From: Vibrio sp. SCSIO 43136
Lineage (GTDB): Bacteria; Pseudomonadota; Gammaproteobacteria; Enterobacterales; Vibrionaceae
Length of the DNA: 64,000 nt
Direction of reading: 5' to 3'
Assembly: GCF_023716565.1 (NCBI RefSeq)
Contig: NZ_CP071849.1
Location: forward strand, 1,302,001 to 1,366,000
A model generated the notes under the pieces. It did no database searches, had not been told where the DNA came from, and saw only the letters and a program-made list of their open reading frames with translations. Made by a program: the position numbers and the translations under genes. Shown piece after piece: positions 43,555 to 52,787 of this stretch. Each line of letters starts with the position of its first letter. Position 1 is the first letter of the stretch.

Positions 43555-46500
43555 ATGGGAAAGTCTGCAGCAAGGAAAGGGGATCAGCATACTTGTCCCA
43601 AAAAAACGGGCAAGATACCGCATCATGGTGGGCCAATAATCGAAGGCGAAGCAAGCGTAACCATTAATGCTTTGCCGTCGGCGAGAAAAGGAGACAAATC
43701 ACTCTGTGCAGGCACAGGGGAGATGGACTACATCAAAGAAGGTTCTAGCTCTGTTTTTATCGGTGGCAAACCTGCTGCTCGCCGTGGCGATGGCACTTCG
43801 CATGGAGGGGTAATTACTTCAGGCAGCGGTAACGTAACAATTGGCAATGCGGGTATTACACCTAGTCGTCCAACCGCGAAGCAATCTTCAACCGCTGAAA
43901 GCACTAACTCGTTGTCCTCTCCAAGACAAAACTCAAAGTCTAATTCAAATCCAAGCACTAGAGCGCCATCTAACCCACTCTCTTCTGAGCAGGCATTACC
44001 GCAAGACCTTCAGACCATCGCTAATTCCCCAAACAAACCTCTGCTCAACGCAGAAAAACCCGATCAAGAAACACTAGTCTCTATCATCCCTGTTCGCTAT
44101 GCCTATGATACCGAGTTTCGTACCGATCCCCCTACTGAGCTAAACAGCACATCAAAGCTCAATGGTGTATTACCCAAAATTGTTCGCCAACTGCGTGACG
44201 GCTGGGTGTACGTATACGATGAGAATAAGCAAGAACTTAAAGAGTTTGAAGTATCTGGTGCAACCATCAGCAACGGCGGTATTCAATATCCTCAATATAC
44301 TGTGTTGCGCATTGCCTTCTCTGGATTTCAATGGACGGAACGTCTAAAAAAGGAGTTCAGCAAAAGCCATCAGTGGCGCTATTTGTTCATGCGGCGTGTA
44401 AATTGCCGAGAGAATACTCAGCCTCATGTGGGGCCAGCGACGATTCTAGACTCTATTCCTGACATGCAGCCAGACTGCCAACCATTTGATTATACTTCGA
44501 CACCGCTCAAAAGAGAGTCGGAACACAAACAACTTAAAGCTAAGCCAGCATCCAGTGTTGGAGAATGGATTGCGAATGCGCCGAATGATATCAAGCTTGT
44601 TGTCCGGCTCGATGATCCACATGGGGATATCCTCGATCTTACTTTGCCAATTATCGAGACAACATCTCACTTTGTAGACGATGAAGATCTGCAACACAAA
44701 CTTGCGATGTCTCACATCGTTACAAGTCACGCCCAAGTCCAGATCCCTGAAAAAGATTGGCCGGACGGTGTCGATCATGAAAACTATCCAGAATTTCGTG
44801 CAGACGTGCATAACTATATTGCACTTAAACATATTCTGACTAAAACAGGTACGCTCGGTGCAACAGCAACTGGGCAATCTTTCGCCAAGTCTATGGTTAC
44901 TTCTTCATTTGACCTTAAGTCTAAATGGGGATTCGTTCCCGATTACCACCTAGAAATAGACTATGAACGAAAGGTACATCTTGCCAATGAGGTAGATTGG
45001 GATAAGCTCAACAAGTTTAACATTGAGGTAGAATCAAAGCTAAAGAGGCTTGATTCATTACTCAATCTCCAATGTAGACTGCTTCATTCACTGGTTTATT
45101 CCTTAGGCAATAACGTACTCATCTTAGGCATAGACAATCAAGATGAGGCATCGATGCTTCATTACCTTGAGTTGTGCGACACTGTCGTAGCCAGCATTGC
45201 CGCCGCCCGTGAAGTTTCAGAGCTTTGCAAGCAGCCCGTTGATGCCCTTTTAGAGCAGCAAAACCTGATCAGCACTGCGATCTTTGGTGGGGATCAAAAC
45301 ATAGCGAACTCTGTCTATGACAGCTTTAACACCCACCCTGCTTTTGCCCCCATATCAAGATTGTCTGATTGCATTAGCAGTTTTTCCAACTATCAGCAGC
45401 TGATAGAAATACCCGAGATGAAAGAAAAGCTCTGGGTACAACTGCTAGAACAAGGTAGCCAAAAGGTATTTGGGACTCTAGCAAACCTAGTCATCAACAA
45501 AACGACTGAAGCGTTTGACAGAATATTATCAACCATTGCTCCACATACTCCTATCAATGGTCCTGCATCAAAGCGCATTTTGTTGCTGTCTTTATACGGC
45601 ACAACGGTCAATCGATTTACGCTTGAGATTAACAAAGAATATATCAATGCGAGTCAAGATACTCGTCGAGCAATGAGAGAAGTCATTGAGCTAGAGAAAA
45701 AGCTATACGATAAAAAAGTATTAATGAGAGGACCGTATGAACAGAAGTATTACGAATTTTTCAAAAAAAGAGGGGCATTTGCCGCTAAACTATCGAAACA
45801 GAACCTAATTAAAATAGTCAATAATGATCGAGCGGACGCCTTTAAAGACGCTATTAAAAATGAAGTCGCTAACTATGGCAAACAGGCACAAGCAAAGGTA
45901 AACAATGCATTTAATGCTATAGGTGGTTTTAACGCACCAATCGCTGGGCTCAATATTGCGAACTTACTGATCGCAATTGATGACTTGCGTATGCTGCCGA
46001 CCCAGAGTTCTGAGTTTAATAAATCAATGAAAGAGGTGGCTGTCACAACATTATGGACTATTTCAGCAGTGAGTAGTGTTGTTGAGAGTGTTGCCAAGAA
46101 TTCACTGGCAAAATCCAGCAACAAAGGCTTATTGGAACTCACTGTTGATAAAGCCTTAGAAAATACAAAGGGAAAGCAGTCCGCACAGGTTTTCTTGTTG
46201 TTACGTCGAGCAATGGCTATTGCATCGATTACAGGTGCAATCGCAGCAGGAATTGATGCTTGGAAAGATTTTTCGAGGATAAAGGATGGAGGTTACTCCT
46301 CTTTTATGAATGTACTACTTGGCATACGGGGAACTGCTTATGCACTAACAAGTGCTGCATTTACGACTGGCTTTATTCGAATTCTATCAGGTATAGCTGT
46401 ATCAAAAGTTATGCTGCCTTGGATGGCCGCCACTTTTTTCTGGGGGGGTATTCTAATAGTAGTAATTTCAACACTAATAACGTTGTTGGAAAAAACACCA

Positions 46501-46980
46501 TTGGAACAATGGATATATAATTGTCAGTGGGGTAATAAGCCATTGAATTGGCGTAATCAACAAGAAATTAATGAGCTATCAAAAATAATCATGATGCCAC
46601 ATGTAGAAATACGAGATGTGAGCAAATCCATTCTACCAAGTGGTAGAAACTACCCTATGGTAAATATAGTAACCAATAGCTACATAGTAGAAGTGACAAC
46701 TAACCACACAAGTTACCCACTATCTATATCAGTGTTAAATGATGCAAAATCTCAAACTAATTTAGTTCACCAAACCAATAACAGTGACAAAGAAACATAC
46801 AAATTTGAGATAGTTAGCAACCTTGATAGAGTTCTTATCCAGATTGGATACGAAGAGCGTAAAGGTAAAACTAGCAATTACTATACAGTTACATTGAAAT
46901 CGAACAAGAGCACTCAAACTACCCACTCAACAGCGCCAATAACCGATTTCAATGATCTTATTATTATAAACCAGGAGTAA
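43555..46980 (+). CDS. T6SS effector: PAAR domain fused to VasX-like pore-forming toxin
   Basis: 1,141 residues from the ATG at 43555 (AAAGAAAGAG upstream); the frame extends 12 codons further but without PAAR features. Residues 1-98 are a PAAR tip domain with three metal-site repeats (SAARKGDQHTCP, PSARKGDKSLC, AARRGDGTSHGG). Residues about 99-170 are a Ser/Asn/Pro linker. From 175 (VSIIPVRYAYDTEF) runs a VasX N-terminal-type domain (LPKIVRQLRDGWVYVYDENK). A helical middle follows, then hydrophobic segments at about 879-983 that suit membrane insertion, and a beta-rich tail to 1141. No adaptor, Hcp or VgrG gene is adjacent, so it is an orphan effector cargo. The last codons (CAG GAG TAA) form the Shine-Dalgarno of the first immunity gene. 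Confidence 0.87.
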   Translation: MGKSAARKGDQHTCPKKTGKIPHHGGPIIEGEASVTINALPSARKGDKSLCAGTGEMDYIKEGSSSVFIGGKPAARRGDGTSHGGVITSGSGNVTIGNAGITPSRPTAKQSSTAESTNSLSSPRQNSKSNSNPSTRAPSNPLSSEQALPQDLQTIANSPNKPLLNAEKPDQETLVSIIPVRYAYDTEFRTDPPTELNSTSKLNGVLPKIVRQLRDGWVYVYDENKQELKEFEVSGATISNGGIQYPQYTVLRIAFSGFQWTERLKKEFSKSHQWRYLFMRRVNCRENTQPHVGPATILDSIPDMQPDCQPFDYTSTPLKRESEHKQLKAKPASSVGEWIANAPNDIKLVVRLDDPHGDILDLTLPIIETTSHFVDDEDLQHKLAMSHIVTSHAQVQIPEKDWPDGVDHENYPEFRADVHNYIALKHILTKTGTLGATATGQSFAKSMVTSSFDLKSKWGFVPDYHLEIDYERKVHLANEVDWDKLNKFNIEVESKLKRLDSLLNLQCRLLHSLVYSLGNNVLILGIDNQDEASMLHYLELCDTVVASIAAAREVSELCKQPVDALLEQQNLISTAIFGGDQNIANSVYDSFNTHPAFAPISRLSDCISSFSNYQQLIEIPEMKEKLWVQLLEQGSQKVFGTLANLVINKTTEAFDRILSTIAPHTPINGPASKRILLLSLYGTTVNRFTLEINKEYINASQDTRRAMREVIELEKKLYDKKVLMRGPYEQKYYEFFKKRGAFAAKLSKQNLIKIVNNDRADAFKDAIKNEVANYGKQAQAKVNNAFNAIGGFNAPIAGLNIANLLIAIDDLRMLPTQSSEFNKSMKEVAVTTLWTISAVSSVVESVAKNSLAKSSNKGLLELTVDKALENTKGKQSAQVFLLLRRAMAIASITGAIAAGIDAWKDFSRIKDGGYSSFMNVLLGIRGTAYALTSAAFTTGFIRILSGIAVSKVMLPWMAATFFWGGILIVVISTLITLLEKTPLEQWIYNCQWGNKPLNWRNQQEINELSKIIMMPHVEIRDVSKSILPSGRNYPMVNIVTNSYIVEVTTNHTSYPLSISVLNDAKSQTNLVHQTNNSDKETYKFEIVSNLDRVLIQIGYEERKGKTSNYYTVTLKSNKSTQTTHSTAPITDFNDLIIINQE

Positions 46981-46982
46981 GA

Positions 46983-47714
46983 ATGGAAACCAGTAGCTTT
47001 GTAAATGACGAATACTTCAACTATGACCTCTTCAAAGAAAAAGAACTAGAAGGCGAGAAGTTTTTATATAGCTGGAGCGTAACTCCTAAGAGAGAGTTGT
47101 ATGGCAAGTTAATAACTGGTGCTCTAGCTTTAATTGCTATTTCAGTATTCTTATGGGGGTTAAGCGCTCCAGAAGAAGACCGGTACTTCCTCGCCACAAT
47201 GAATTTAACAATGTTAGGGTTTGGCACCATATACTTTCACAATACAGTTTTCAAACCAATGACTTACGAATACGAACTTTCAAACAAAGGCATCAGGTTT
47301 AAAGAAATATGTAATGTCTCTGAAGGATACTATAAGGTGCTTCGAGGTAGTGGTGCAGTCGGTATACTTGTATGTATTGTTGCCTTCTTAGTCATCGGTC
47401 CCCTGGCCTTCGTCGGAGCTGGCGCTTATGCGTTGTATGCACCTAAAATGGCAACCGTTCAAAGAATAGTTAATCATGAGTGCTTTGTTTTACCAAACCG
47501 ATGTAGGTTGAAATACTACCGTAAGCACATGAAATTGGTTACCGACCCAACCGATGATTTTCCTCTCAACGGCAGGCCAGGTTATTGGTACTCAGCCCTT
47601 GATAACACCTATATTGAACCAAGAAAACTTTACCAACTAATTACTCATCTAAGAATACTGGGAATATTGGTTGACGTTAAAGAGGTTCATTCAAACAAGG
47701 AGCTATGGAAGTAG
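46983..47714 (+). CDS. Immunity protein copy 1 (TsiV2-like membrane protein)
   Basis: 243 residues, starting 2 nt after the effector stop, so it is the cognate immunity gene by position. Two hydrophobic segments in the variable N-terminal part (LITGALALIAISVFLWGL, ATMNLTMLGFGTIYFHNTVF), then the shared core KPMTYEYELSNKG, FKEICNVSEGYY, and a long hydrophobic stretch AVGILVCIVAFLVIGPLAFVG. The C-terminus is class A: LKYYRKHMKLVTDPTDD, PGYWYSALDNTYIEPRK. An inner-membrane location fits protection against a pore-forming toxin, as TsiV2 does against VasX. Confidence 0.8.
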   Translation: METSSFVNDEYFNYDLFKEKELEGEKFLYSWSVTPKRELYGKLITGALALIAISVFLWGLSAPEEDRYFLATMNLTMLGFGTIYFHNTVFKPMTYEYELSNKGIRFKEICNVSEGYYKVLRGSGAVGILVCIVAFLVIGPLAFVGAGAYALYAPKMATVQRIVNHECFVLPNRCRLKYYRKHMKLVTDPTDDFPLNGRPGYWYSALDNTYIEPRKLYQLITHLRILGILVDVKEVHSNKELWK

Positions 47715-47986
47715 CAACTAACCAGCTATCTACCCACTATCTATATCAATATTAAATGACGCTAAATCTCAAACTAGATTGGTTCTCCAAACCAATAACA
47801 GCGGAAAAGAAACGTACAAATTTGAGGTAACTAGCAACCTTGATAAAGTTATTCTTCAGATTGGATATGAAGAGAGCGAAGGTAAGGCTAACAATTACTA
47901 TACAGTAATATTGAAATCTAACATGAGCACTCAATATCGCCAATAACTAATGACAGTGATCTTATTGTAATAAACCAGGAATAATC
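47715..47986 (+). repeat. Decayed copy of the effector 3' end, long form (272 bp)
   Basis: The spacer aligns with effector positions about 46670-46982. One frame still reads LNDAKSQTRLVLQTNNSGKE and continues NLDKVILQIGYEE, NNYYTVILKSNMSTQ, against effector LNDAKSQTNLVHQTNNSDKE, NLDRVLIQIGYEE, SNYYTVTLKSNKSTQ. A small deletion after STQ shifts the frame to a stop. The end AACCAGGAATAATC supplies the ribosome binding site of copy 2. Confidence 0.9.
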
Positions 47987-48706
47987 ATGGAAAGCAGTAG
48001 CAGATTAAATGACGAACACCTTAATTATGACCTCTTCAAAGAGGAAGAACTAGGAAACAGTAAGGCTATATTTAGTTGGAGTGCAACTCCAAAAATTAAG
48101 TTATATGAATGGATATTTGACGGTACAATAGCAATTATATTTATAGGCTTAACGATATTTTTCTATATAAACAGACCTTTCCTAGCACCATTAATTTTTT
48201 CATTAGGTTTTCTTTTCGTAACTTATTGGCATAATACAGTTTCAAAACCAATGACCTACGAATATGAGCTATCAAACAAGGGCGTCAGATTTAAGGAAAT
48301 ATGCAATGTCTCTGAAGGATACTATAAGGTACTTCGAGGTGGTGGGGCAGTCGGTATCCTAGTATGTATTGCCGCTTTCTTCGTGATCGGTCCCCTCGCC
48401 TTCGTCGGAGCTGGCGCTTATGCGTTATACGCCCCTAAAATGGCAACCGTTCAAAGAATAGTAAATCATGAGTGCTTTGTTTTGCCGAATAGGTGCATTT
48501 TAAGGTACTACCGTAAACGTATGAAAGTAGCCACCTTACCTACCGATGACTTTCCGCTCAATGGCAGAGATTGGTTCTGGTACTCCTCCCTTGATGACAC
48601 CTACATTGAGCCTAGACAGCTTTACCAATTAATCACTCATCTTAGAATACTTGGAATATTAGTTGAGGTTGAAGAGGTTCATTCGAGTAAAGAAATGTGG
48701 AAATAG
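47987..48706 (+). CDS. Immunity protein copy 2
   Basis: 239 residues. The N-terminal 80 residues differ strongly from copy 1 (MESSSRLNDEHLNYDLFKEEELGNSKAIF style start; helices WIFDGTIAIIFIGLTIFFYI and LAPLIFSLGFLFVTYWHNTV). The core is the same. The C-terminus is class B: LRYYRKRMKVATLPTDD, DWFWYSSLDDTYIEPRQ, ending EVHSSKEMWK. Confidence 0.8.
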   Translation: MESSSRLNDEHLNYDLFKEEELGNSKAIFSWSATPKIKLYEWIFDGTIAIIFIGLTIFFYINRPFLAPLIFSLGFLFVTYWHNTVSKPMTYEYELSNKGVRFKEICNVSEGYYKVLRGGGAVGILVCIAAFFVIGPLAFVGAGAYALYAPKMATVQRIVNHECFVLPNRCILRYYRKRMKVATLPTDDFPLNGRDWFWYSSLDDTYIEPRQLYQLITHLRILGILVEVEEVHSSKEMWK

Positions 48707-48799
48707 CCCAAGTGAATCAATCATGAGCACTCATACTACCCACTCAACATCGCCATTAACTAATGACAATAATCTTATTGTTCTAAGCTAGGATTAACA
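48707..48799 (+). repeat. Decayed effector tail spacer 2
   Basis: A frame reads MSTHTTHSTSPLTNDNNLIV and ends at TAG just before the next ribosome binding site; it aligns with effector KSTQTTHSTAPITDFNDLII. Here as in the other short spacers only the last roughly 25 codons remain. Confidence 0.85.
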
Positions 48800-49519
48800 A
48801 TGGATACCAGTAGCTCTTTAAATGACGAATACCTTGACTATGACTTCTTCAAAGAAAAAAAGCTAGAAAACAGTACGACTATATTTCTATGGAGCGCAAC
48901 TCCAAAACGTGAATTATACAATTGGATAATAGAAGTTGTATTAGTAATTTTATTTACTGTGTTGACTATACTTTCATTTTTAAATGAACCCTTCCTAGTA
49001 CCATTATTTTTTTCAGCAGGTGTACTTTTAGTTAGCTACTGGCATAACACCATTGCTAAACCAATGACCTACGAATACGAACTATCAAACAAAGGCATCA
49101 GATTTAAAGAAATATGCAATGTCTCTGAAGGATACTATAGGGTACTTCGAGGTGGGGGGGCAGTCGGTATCCTAGTATGTATTGCCGCTTTCTTGGTGAT
49201 CGGTCCCCTCGCCTTCGTCGGAGCTGGTGCTTACGCGTTGTACGCACCTAAAATGGCAACGGTTCAAAGAATAGTTAATCACAAATGTTTTGTGTTACCA
49301 AGTCGATGTAGGTTGAAATACTACCGTAAGCATATGAAATTGGTTACCGACCCAACCGATGATTTCCCTCTCAACGGCAGGCCAGGTTATTGGTACTCAG
49401 CCCTTGATAACACCTATATTGAACCAAGAAAACTTTACCAACTAATTACTCATCTAAGAATACTGGGAATATTGGTTGACGTTAAAGAGGTTCATTCAAA
49501 CAAAGAATTATGGAAATAG
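48800..49519 (+). CDS. Immunity protein copy 3
   Basis: 239 residues. Variable front (MDTSSSLNDEYLDYDFFKEK; helices WIIEVVLVILFTVLTILSFL and LVPLFFSAGVLLVSYWHNTI), common core with YYRVLRGGGAVGILVCIAAF, and class A C-terminus (LKYYRKHMKLVTDPTDD, PGYWYSALDNTY). The front resembles copies 2 and 6 more than copies 1 and 5. Confidence 0.8.
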   Translation: MDTSSSLNDEYLDYDFFKEKKLENSTTIFLWSATPKRELYNWIIEVVLVILFTVLTILSFLNEPFLVPLFFSAGVLLVSYWHNTIAKPMTYEYELSNKGIRFKEICNVSEGYYRVLRGGGAVGILVCIAAFLVIGPLAFVGAGAYALYAPKMATVQRIVNHKCFVLPSRCRLKYYRKHMKLVTDPTDDFPLNGRPGYWYSALDNTYIEPRKLYQLITHLRILGILVDVKEVHSNKELWK

Positions 49520-49612
49520 CCCACGGGAATCAATCATGAACACTCATACTACCCACTCAACATCACCATTGACTATTGACAATGATCTTATTGTTCTAAA
49601 CTAGGTGTAAAA
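49520..49612 (+). repeat. Decayed effector tail spacer 3
   Basis: A frame reads MNTHTTHSTSPLTIDNDLIV and then a stop, aligning with the effector C-terminus. It starts with CCCACGGGAATC, a variant shared only with the spacer after copy 7. Confidence 0.85.
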
Positions 49613-50326
49613 ATGGAAAATAGTAGCTCTGTAAATGGCGAATACCTTAACTATGACCTCTTCAAAGAAAAGGAACTAGAAGGAAGTGTGGTTGTACTCA
49701 TTTGGTGCTCAACCCCCAAACGTGAACTATATGGCCGGATACTTGAAGGAGTTTTCTCACTTATAATTATTACCGTAGCTTATTTAGAAAAATCCCCCTC
49801 TCTCTCATTGCTCGTATTAACAGTAGGGTTTCTTGTGGTTAGCTACTTCCACAACACCGTATCTAAACCAATGACCTACGAGTATGAGTTGTCAAATAAA
49901 GGAGTGAGATTTAAGGAAATTTGTAATGTCTCTGAAGGTTACTATAAAGTACTTCGAGGTGGTGGGGCAGTCGGTATCCTAGTATGTATTGCCGCTTTCT
50001 TCGTGATCGGTCCCCTCGCCTTCGTCGGTGCTGGCGCTTATGCGTTATACGCACCTAAAATGGCAACCGTTCAAAGAATAGTTAATCACAAATGCTTCGT
50101 TTTACCGAATAAGTGCATGTTGAGGTACTACCGTAAACGTATGAAAGTAGCCACCTTACCTACCGATGACTTTCCTCTCAATGGCAGAGATTGGTTCTGG
50201 TACTCCTCTCTGGACGACACCTACATTGAGCCTAAACAGCTTTACCAATTAATCACTCATCTAAGAATACTTGGGATACTAGTTGAGGTTGAAGAGGTTC
50301 ATTCGAGTAAAGAACTGTGGAAATAG
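49613..50326 (+). CDS. Immunity protein copy 4
   Basis: 237 residues. The variable front belongs with copy 8 (EGSVVVLIWCSTPKRELYGR; helices ILEGVFSLIIITVAYLEKSP and LSLLVLTVGFLVVSYFHNTV). The core is shared. Class B C-terminus (LRYYRKRMKVATLPTDD, DWFWYSSLDDTYIEPKQ, EVHSSKELWK). Confidence 0.8.
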   Translation: MENSSSVNGEYLNYDLFKEKELEGSVVVLIWCSTPKRELYGRILEGVFSLIIITVAYLEKSPSLSLLVLTVGFLVVSYFHNTVSKPMTYEYELSNKGVRFKEICNVSEGYYKVLRGGGAVGILVCIAAFFVIGPLAFVGAGAYALYAPKMATVQRIVNHKCFVLPNKCMLRYYRKRMKVATLPTDDFPLNGRDWFWYSSLDDTYIEPKQLYQLITHLRILGILVEVEEVHSSKELWK

Positions 50327-50419
50327 CCCAAGTGAATCAATCATGAGCACTCATACTACCCACTCAACATCGCCATTAACTAATGACAATGATCTTATTG
50401 TTCTAAGCTAGGAGTAACA
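50327..50419 (+). repeat. Decayed effector tail spacer 4
   Basis: Frame MSTHTTHSTSPLTNDNDLIV then TAG. Almost identical to spacers 2 and 5. Confidence 0.85.
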
Positions 50420-51151
50420 ATGGAAACCAGTAGCTCTGTAAATGACGAATACTTCAACTATGACCTCTTCAAAGAAAAAGAACTAGAAGGCGAGAAGTTT
50501 TTATATAGCTGGAGCGTAACTCCTAAGAGAGAGTTGTATGGCAAGTTAATAACTGGTGCTCTAGCTTTAATTGCTATTTCCGTATTCTTATGGGGGTTAA
50601 GCGCTCCAGAAGAAGACCGGTACTTCCTCGCCACAATGAATTTAACAATGTTAGGGTTTGGCGCCATATACTTTCACAATACAGTTTTCAAACCAATGAC
50701 TTACGAATACGAACTATCAAACAAAGGCATCAGGTTTAAAGAAATATGCAATGTATCTGAAGGGTACTATAAGGTGCTTCGAGGTAGTGGTGCAGTCGGT
50801 ATACTGGTATGTATTGTTGCTTTCTTAGTAGTCGGTCCCCTAGCCTTCGTAGGAGCTGGTGCTTATGCATTGTACGCACCTAAAATGGCAACTGTTCAAA
50901 GAATAGTAAATCATGAGTGCTTTGTTTTGCCGAATAGGTGCATGTTGAGATACTACCGTAAACGTATGAAAGTAGCCACCTTACCTACCGATGACTTTCC
51001 TCTCAATGGCAGAGATTGGTTCTGGTACTCCTCTCTGGACGACACCTACATTGAGCCTAAACAGCTTTACCAATTAATCACTCATCTAAGAATACTTGGG
51101 ATATTAGTTGAGGTTGAAGAGGTACACTCGAGTAAAGAACTGTGGAAATAG
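50420..51151 (+). CDS. Immunity protein copy 5 (mosaic of copy 1 front and class B back)
   Basis: 243 residues. Through about residue 150 it is nearly identical to copy 1, in DNA as well as protein (for example KFLYSWSVTPKRELYGKL and SAPEEDRYFLATMNL). After roughly 50890 it switches to class B sequence (LRYYRKRMKVATLPTDD, DWFWYSSLDDTYIEPKQ) matching copy 4. It has its own spacer and ribosome binding site (CTAGGAGTAACA). This is the clearest recombinant of the array. Confidence 0.82.
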   Translation: METSSSVNDEYFNYDLFKEKELEGEKFLYSWSVTPKRELYGKLITGALALIAISVFLWGLSAPEEDRYFLATMNLTMLGFGAIYFHNTVFKPMTYEYELSNKGIRFKEICNVSEGYYKVLRGSGAVGILVCIVAFLVVGPLAFVGAGAYALYAPKMATVQRIVNHECFVLPNRCMLRYYRKRMKVATLPTDDFPLNGRDWFWYSSLDDTYIEPKQLYQLITHLRILGILVEVEEVHSSKELWK

Positions 51152-51244
51152 CCCAAGTGAATCAATCATGAGCACTCATACTACCCACTCAACATCGCCA
51201 TTAACTAATGACAATGATCTTATTGTTCTAAGCTAGGAGTAACA
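51152..51244 (+). repeat. Decayed effector tail spacer 5
   Basis: Frame MSTHTTHSTSPLTNDNDLIV then TAG; essentially the same as spacer 4. Confidence 0.85.
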
Positions 51245-51964
51245 ATGGAAACCAGTAGCTCTTTAAATGACGAATACCTTAACTATGACTTATTCAAAAA
51301 AAAAGAGCTAGAAAATAGTAGGACTATATTTCGTTGGAGAACCACACCAAAACGCGAGTTATATGACTGGATACTAGAAGGGATAATGGTAGTGTTATCT
51401 ACAACTTTATTTATAATTCACTTCGAAAACACTCCATTAATCGCATCTCTATTATTTTCCATTTGGTTACTTTTCGTTAGCTACTGGCACAATACCGTCT
51501 CAAAACCAATGACCTACGAATATGAGTTATCAAACAAAGGGGTATATTTTAAAGAAATATGCAATGTCTCTGAAGGATACTATAAGGTGCTTCGAGGTGG
51601 CGGTGCAGTCGGTATCCTAGTATGTATTGCCGCTTTCTTGGTGATCGGTCCCCTCGCCTTCGTCGGAGCTGGTGCTTATGCGTTGTACGCACCTAAAATG
51701 GCAACCGTTCAAAGAATAGTCAATCACAAGTATTTTGTGTTACCAAATCGATGTAGGTTGAAATACTACCGTAAGCACATGAAATTGGTTACCGACCCAA
51801 CCGATGATTTCCCTCTCAACGGAAGGCCAGGTTATTGGTACTCAGCCCTTGATAACACCTATATTGAACCAAGAAAACTTTACCAACTAATTACTCATCT
51901 AAGAATACTGGGAATATTGGTTGACGTTAAAGAGGTTCATTCAAACAAGGAGCTATGGAAATAA
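51245..51964 (+). CDS. Immunity protein copy 6
   Basis: 239 residues. Variable front (FKKKELENSRTIFRWRTTPK; helices WILEGIMVVLSTTLFIIHFE and IASLLFSIWLLFVSYWHNTV). The core carries two private changes: KGVYFKE where others have KG(I/V)RFKE, and NHKYFVLP where others have NHECFVLP or NHKCFVLP. Class A C-terminus. Confidence 0.8.
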   Translation: METSSSLNDEYLNYDLFKKKELENSRTIFRWRTTPKRELYDWILEGIMVVLSTTLFIIHFENTPLIASLLFSIWLLFVSYWHNTVSKPMTYEYELSNKGVYFKEICNVSEGYYKVLRGGGAVGILVCIAAFLVIGPLAFVGAGAYALYAPKMATVQRIVNHKYFVLPNRCRLKYYRKHMKLVTDPTDDFPLNGRPGYWYSALDNTYIEPRKLYQLITHLRILGILVDVKEVHSNKELWK

Positions 51965-52055
51965 CAATGAAATCAAACGTGAGTTCTCACATTACCCATT
52001 CAACATTACCATTGATTCGTAACAATGATCTTATTGTTCTAAATTAGGAGCATAC
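51965..52055 (+). repeat. Decayed effector tail spacer 6 (frame preserved)
   Basis: The best-preserved short remnant. It reads MKSNVSSHITHSTLPLIRNN and continues DLIVLN before the stop, against effector LKSNKSTQTTHSTAPITDFN and DLIIINQE. The matching LKSN entry confirms that the spacer derives from effector coding sequence. Confidence 0.88.
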
Positions 52056-52787
52056 GTGGAAATCAATAGCACAGTAAACGATGAATTTTTCAGCTATAGA
52101 CTATTCAAGGAAAAAGAGCTAGAAGGATGTACAGTTATTTTTAAATGGAGTGCAACTCCTACAAGAGAGTTGTATAGTCTTATTATGACCGGAGCTTTAG
52201 TTTTAATTTCAATTTCCATATTTTTTTGGGGCTTGATCGCTCTCGAAGAAGATGAATATTACTTAGCCACTTTAAACCTTGTTATTTGGTCATTTATAAC
52301 TAGCTACTTCCATAACACTGTCTTTAAACCAATGACTTATGAATATGAGCTATCAAACAAAGGAGTTAGATTTAAAGAAATATGCAATGTATCTGAAGGG
52401 TACTACAAGGTACTTCGAGGTGGGGGAGCAGTCGGTATCCTAGTATGTATTATTGCTTTCTTCGTTATTGGTCCCCTCGCCTTTGTTGGAGCTGGCGCTT
52501 ATGCGTTATACGCCCCTAAAATGGCAACCGTTCAAAGAATAGTTAATCACAAATGCTTTGTTTTGCCTAATAGGTGCATTTTAAGGTACTACCGTAAACG
52601 TATGAAAGTAGCTATTTTCCCTACTGATGATTTTCCGCTCAATGGCAGAGATTGGTTCTGGTACTCCTCCCTCGATGACACCTACATTGAGCCTAAACAG
52701 TTTTACCAATTGATCACTCATCTGAGAATACTTGGAATATTAGTTGAGGTTGAAGAGGTTCATTCAAACAAAGAATTATGGAAATAG
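52056..52787 (+). CDS. Immunity protein copy 7 (GTG start)
   Basis: 243 residues from a GTG (TTAGGAGCATAC upstream). The front is distantly like copies 1 and 5 (LIMTGALVLISISIFFWGLIA, YYLATLNLVIWSFITSYFHN). Class B back with the private AIFPTDD. Its last residues (EEVHSNKELWK) and the following spacer match copy 3, so its 3' edge looks converted from a class A copy. Confidence 0.8.
   Translation: MEINSTVNDEFFSYRLFKEKELEGCTVIFKWSATPTRELYSLIMTGALVLISISIFFWGLIALEEDEYYLATLNLVIWSFITSYFHNTVFKPMTYEYELSNKGVRFKEICNVSEGYYKVLRGGGAVGILVCIIAFFVIGPLAFVGAGAYALYAPKMATVQRIVNHKCFVLPNRCILRYYRKRMKVAIFPTDDFPLNGRDWFWYSSLDDTYIEPKQFYQLITHLRILGILVEVEEVHSNKELWK

Noticed and set aside
44446..44877. 143-codon minus-strand ORF inside the effector gene
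   Set aside because: Cys-rich antisense shadow; the effector frame carries the VasX-like domain.
51968..52045. Possible small protein of about 26 residues in spacer 6
   Set aside because: It reads as an open frame only because the effector tail frame is preserved; there is no ribosome binding site before its ATG.
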